Origin: Microvenator marinus
GTDB taxonomy: Bacteria > Myxococcota_A > Bradymonadia > Bradymonadales > Bradymonadaceae
DNA: 64,000 nucleotides
NCBI RefSeq assembly: GCF_007993755.1
Contig: NZ_CP042467.1
Location: forward strand, 3,186,001 to 3,250,000
Direction: 5' to 3'
This document shows, piece after piece, positions 62,077 to 64,000 of this stretch. The translations under genes and the position numbers were made by a program. Numbering within the stretch: the stretch's first letter is position 1; each line of letters starts with the position of its first letter. Below the pieces are notes generated by a model. It did not search any database, was not told the origin of the DNA, and saw only the letters and a list, made by a program, of their open reading frames with translations.

Positions 62077-62616
62077 TTATTCTCCCTTTCCTTTGCCTTT
62101 ACCTTTTGCCTTACCCTGAGGACCTTTCGCGTTCTGAATACGCTCCATGGCCTTGGCGTGGCGTTTGGCTTCTTTGTCGCGGAGCATTGCTGCCTTTTCA
62201 ATCAGCTTATCGTTGCCCTTCTCTTTGCCGATCCCTTCGATACGGTCGATTTGAGCGAGGCGTCGGGCGTGCTTTTCCTTTTCCATTTCGAGACGCTTCT
62301 CGTTTGAGATTGGAGCTGCGCCTTCGTCTTCGCCGGTGCCGTCTTCGCCTTCGACTTCCTCGGCTTCTTCGGCGTCATCGTCAGACTTGCCTTTGTCGTC
62401 AGACTTGCCTTTGTCGTCAGACTTTCCTTTGCCTTTGTCGTCAGACTTACCTTTGTCGTCAGACTTGCCTTTTTCTTTCTCGTCTTTGTCCTTCTTACCT
62501 TTGGCCTTTTCTGAAGCTTCGTCAGACTTGCCTTTGCCTTGTGCGGCAAGAGGAGTTGAACCAAAGGTCAGACCCAGAAGGCCTAAGACCACGAGTACCC
62601 ATTTCATTTTCTGCAT
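62077..62616 (-). CDS. Charged, repeat-containing exported protein
   Basis: About 179 residues from ATG 62616 (MQKMKW), behind AGGAAGG; a longer open frame to 62667 has no clear site. A signal peptide (VLVVLGLLGLTFGSTPLAA) leads into KGKSDE/SDDKGK repeats (KGKSDDKGKSDDKGK), then an acidic segment (DDDAEEAEEVEGEDGTGEDEGA) and a basic helical tail (KHARRLAQIDRIEGIG). The charged repeats look disordered. No family is recognised. It is upstream of the small lipoprotein, and a dispersed hairpin lies in the gap between it and the ABC transporter. Confidence 0.65.
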   Translation of the reverse strand: MQKMKWVLVVLGLLGLTFGSTPLAAQGKGKSDEASEKAKGKKDKDEKEKGKSDDKGKSDDKGKGKSDDKGKSDDKGKSDDDAEEAEEVEGEDGTGEDEGAAPISNEKRLEMEKEKHARRLAQIDRIEGIGKEKGNDKLIEKAAMLRDKEAKRHAKAMERIQNAKGPQGKAKGKGKGKGE

Positions 62617-62706
62617 TTTCCTTCCTACCAAAATTGCGCGCGCGATTTTAGCCTCCCATAGCGTCAAGAGAATGGCACAGTTTTGAGTTGTGTCAACGAG
62701 CGCAAC

Positions 62707-62729
62707 TTACGAGGACTGAGCCCTCGTAG
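62707..62729 (+). repeat. Dispersed hairpin element at the ABC exporter 3' end
   Basis: Arms TTACGAGG (62707-62714) and CCTCGTAG (62722-62729) surround loop ACTGAGC. It differs from the thrA copy at only a few positions. It overlaps the stop codon of the exporter, which runs on the other strand, so the element encodes the last residues STRAQSS. No plus-strand gene follows it closely. Confidence 0.7.
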
Positions 62730-64000
62730 ACTGGTAGAGCGCGGCGTACTCGCCGCCGCGGTGCAGCAACTCAGGATGGGTACCACGCTCAATAACCTGG
62801 CCGTGGCGAAGCACCAGAATCTGGTGGGCATCACGAATCGTGCTTAGGCGGTGCGCAATCACAATGGTCGTGCGCCCTTTGGTCAGGCGGACCAGCGCCT
62901 CTTGAATCAACGACTCCGTCTCGGTGTCGATAGACGCTGTGGCCTCATCCAGAATGATAATGGGCGGATTGACCAGGAGGGCGCGCGCAAAACTGATGAG
63001 CTGGCGCTCGCCGGCACTCAGAGTGCGCCCTCCCTCCTCCAAGACCTGGTCCAGGCCATCTTCATTACGCGTCACCAGAATCTCGCCGCGCACGGCCTTA
63101 AGCGTCTCGAGGACCGTTTCGTCGGGATACTCCGCGCCGAGCGTAATGTTCTCTCGAAGTGTGCCCGCAAAAATGACCACGTCTTGGGGAACCAGAGCGA
63201 TACCGGCACGAAGGTTGGGGAGCTCGAAGTCGGTCACGAGGCGCCCATCCACACGAATCTCACCTTCGGAGGCATCGTAGAATCGGGAGATAAGCTGCAC
63301 GATCGTGGATTTACCGGCGCCGGTATTCCCAACAAGCGCGACCATCTCGCCGGGCTTAGCCTCAAATGAAATGCCCTTTATGACTTCTTCGGTCGTGCGT
63401 GGATAGGTAAAGCGGACGTCTTTGAACTCCACGCTCCCTTTGACGACCTTGAGATTCGGGTCCGCTGTGCTCAGGGTCTTGATGGTGGTCGGCTGCTCGA
63501 GAATATTGAAGACGCGCTCACCCGCTGTCAGTGCGTTTTGGATGATGTTGAACTTCTCGGCCAGGTTCCGCACAGGCACCCAAACACGACTCGTGTACTC
63601 AATGAACGTGATGAGCACGCCAATGGTCACGAGCCCCTCGGTGACACGGCCGTAGCCCACGATCAACACTAGGGACGTGGCCAGCGCACTCACGATCATC
63701 ATTCCCGGGCGGAGCACGGCCCACGCCTGAACCACGCGGTAAATCGAGGCCTGGTGTGCCTGAGTCAGTGAATACCACTCCGCCTCGCGGCGGCGCTCGC
63801 GGCGATATAGCTGGTTCTCGCGCATGCCAGCGATATTCTCGGCGAGCCACGCGTTCATGCGCGATTGAATCGCGGACATGGTGCGCAAGGACGGCCTCGC
63901 GAGGGCGCGGTAGAGCAAGGCCACGCCCACAAGGAGCGGGAACGAGCCCACGATCAGAATCGATAGCGTGAAGTCCAGTTTGAACATCACCACGCAGAGC
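62707..64000 (-). CDS. ABC exporter, half-transporter (5' end cut by window edge)
   Basis: The open frame continues past 64000. The visible part has the transmembrane domain (GSFPLLVGVALLYRAL, SALATSLVLIVGYGRV, ITFIEYTSRVWVP) and a complete ATPase domain: Walker A GNTGAGKSTIVQL, Q-loop ALVPQDVVIF, signature LSAGERQLIS, Walker B PIIILDEATASID and H-loop IAHRLSTIR. This is the MsbA/BmrA-type fused membrane and ATPase layout, working as a homo- or heterodimer to export lipids, drugs or peptides. The substrate is unknown. The final residues (STRAQSS) and stop lie inside a dispersed hairpin element. Confidence 0.93.
   Translation of the reverse strand, partial: LCVVMFKLDFTLSILIVGSFPLLVGVALLYRALARPSLRTMSAIQSRMNAWLAENIAGMRENQLYRRERRREAEWYSLTQAHQASIYRVVQAWAVLRPGMMIVSALATSLVLIVGYGRVTEGLVTIGVLITFIEYTSRVWVPVRNLAEKFNIIQNALTAGERVFNILEQPTTIKTLSTADPNLKVVKGSVEFKDVRFTYPRTTEEVIKGISFEAKPGEMVALVGNTGAGKSTIVQLISRFYDASEGEIRVDGRLVTDFELPNLRAGIALVPQDVVIFAGTLRENITLGAEYPDETVLETLKAVRGEILVTRNEDGLDQVLEEGGRTLSAGERQLISFARALLVNPPIIILDEATASIDTETESLIQEALVRLTKGRTTIVIAHRLSTIRDAHQILVLRHGQVIERGTHPELLHRGGEYAALYQSTRAQSS

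Overview
The window looks like chromosomal DNA of a deltaproteobacterial or Myxococcota-type predator or saprophyte, and I infer something near the Bradymonadales. The signs are many lipoproteins whose mature N-termini are rich in Asp, Met and Pro, a protein with a MYXO-CTERM-like tail (Cys, one membrane helix, Arg cluster), an FHA plus DUF4388 protein, collagen-like and DUF7151-like lipoproteins, and giant Cys-rich, EGF and RCC1 surface proteins. No rRNA, tRNA, CRISPR array or insertion sequence was found. GTG and TTG starts are common.

Layout. 1-10.5 kb: cell-envelope proteins (a cut-off beta-propeller lipoprotein, a DKNYY lipoprotein, two beta-barrel-like proteins, a 3D-domain lipoprotein) mixed with pcm, a PhnA-like gene and a frameshifted DUF2805 gene. 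10.5-16 kb: a 73-bp tandem repeat, a membrane-anchored nuclease-like protein, an AbiEi-like/Fic fusion, a MYXO-CTERM protein, a collagen-like lipoprotein and a vapBC-type toxin-antitoxin pair with a readable promoter and operator. 16-20.7 kb: thrA-thrB-thrC as a tightly coupled operon taking aspartate to threonine. 20.7-30 kb: a lipoprotein, an unknown protein, a glutathione S-transferase, a short-chain dehydrogenase, a solitary adenine methyltransferase, and a HEAT-like/degenerate HD-GYP gene pair. 30-33.3 kb: a lower-GC two-gene cassette (KAP-like NTPase plus YaaC-like protein) that is my best candidate for an undescribed defence system. 33.5-38.3 kb: a four-gene operon (TetR, CutA, a rifampicin-phosphotransferase-like dikinase, a vitamin-K-carboxylase-like membrane protein). 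38.5-46.7 kb: a 4,234-bp tandem duplication of a giant Cys-rich/EGF/InlB/RCC1 lipoprotein gene, the second copy frameshifted. 46.8-51.4 kb: a metallophosphoesterase lipoprotein and a restriction-modification island made of a cytosine methyltransferase, an EcoRII-type endonuclease and a MIG-like mismatch glycosylase. 51.5-64 kb: housekeeping genes (dnaB, pepP, an RlmL-like methylase, yqeY, larC), an FHA signalling protein, small lipoproteins, a 6S RNA with its own terminator, and the 3' part of an ABC exporter.

Two features run across these regions. A short hairpin with a conserved loop recurs in at least five places, four of them just upstream of plus-strand genes. Neighbouring convergent genes often overlap at their 3' ends by 9-47 bp. 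The genes that look acquired are 30-33.3 kb and 46.8-51.4 kb, which are visibly more AT-rich than their surroundings.
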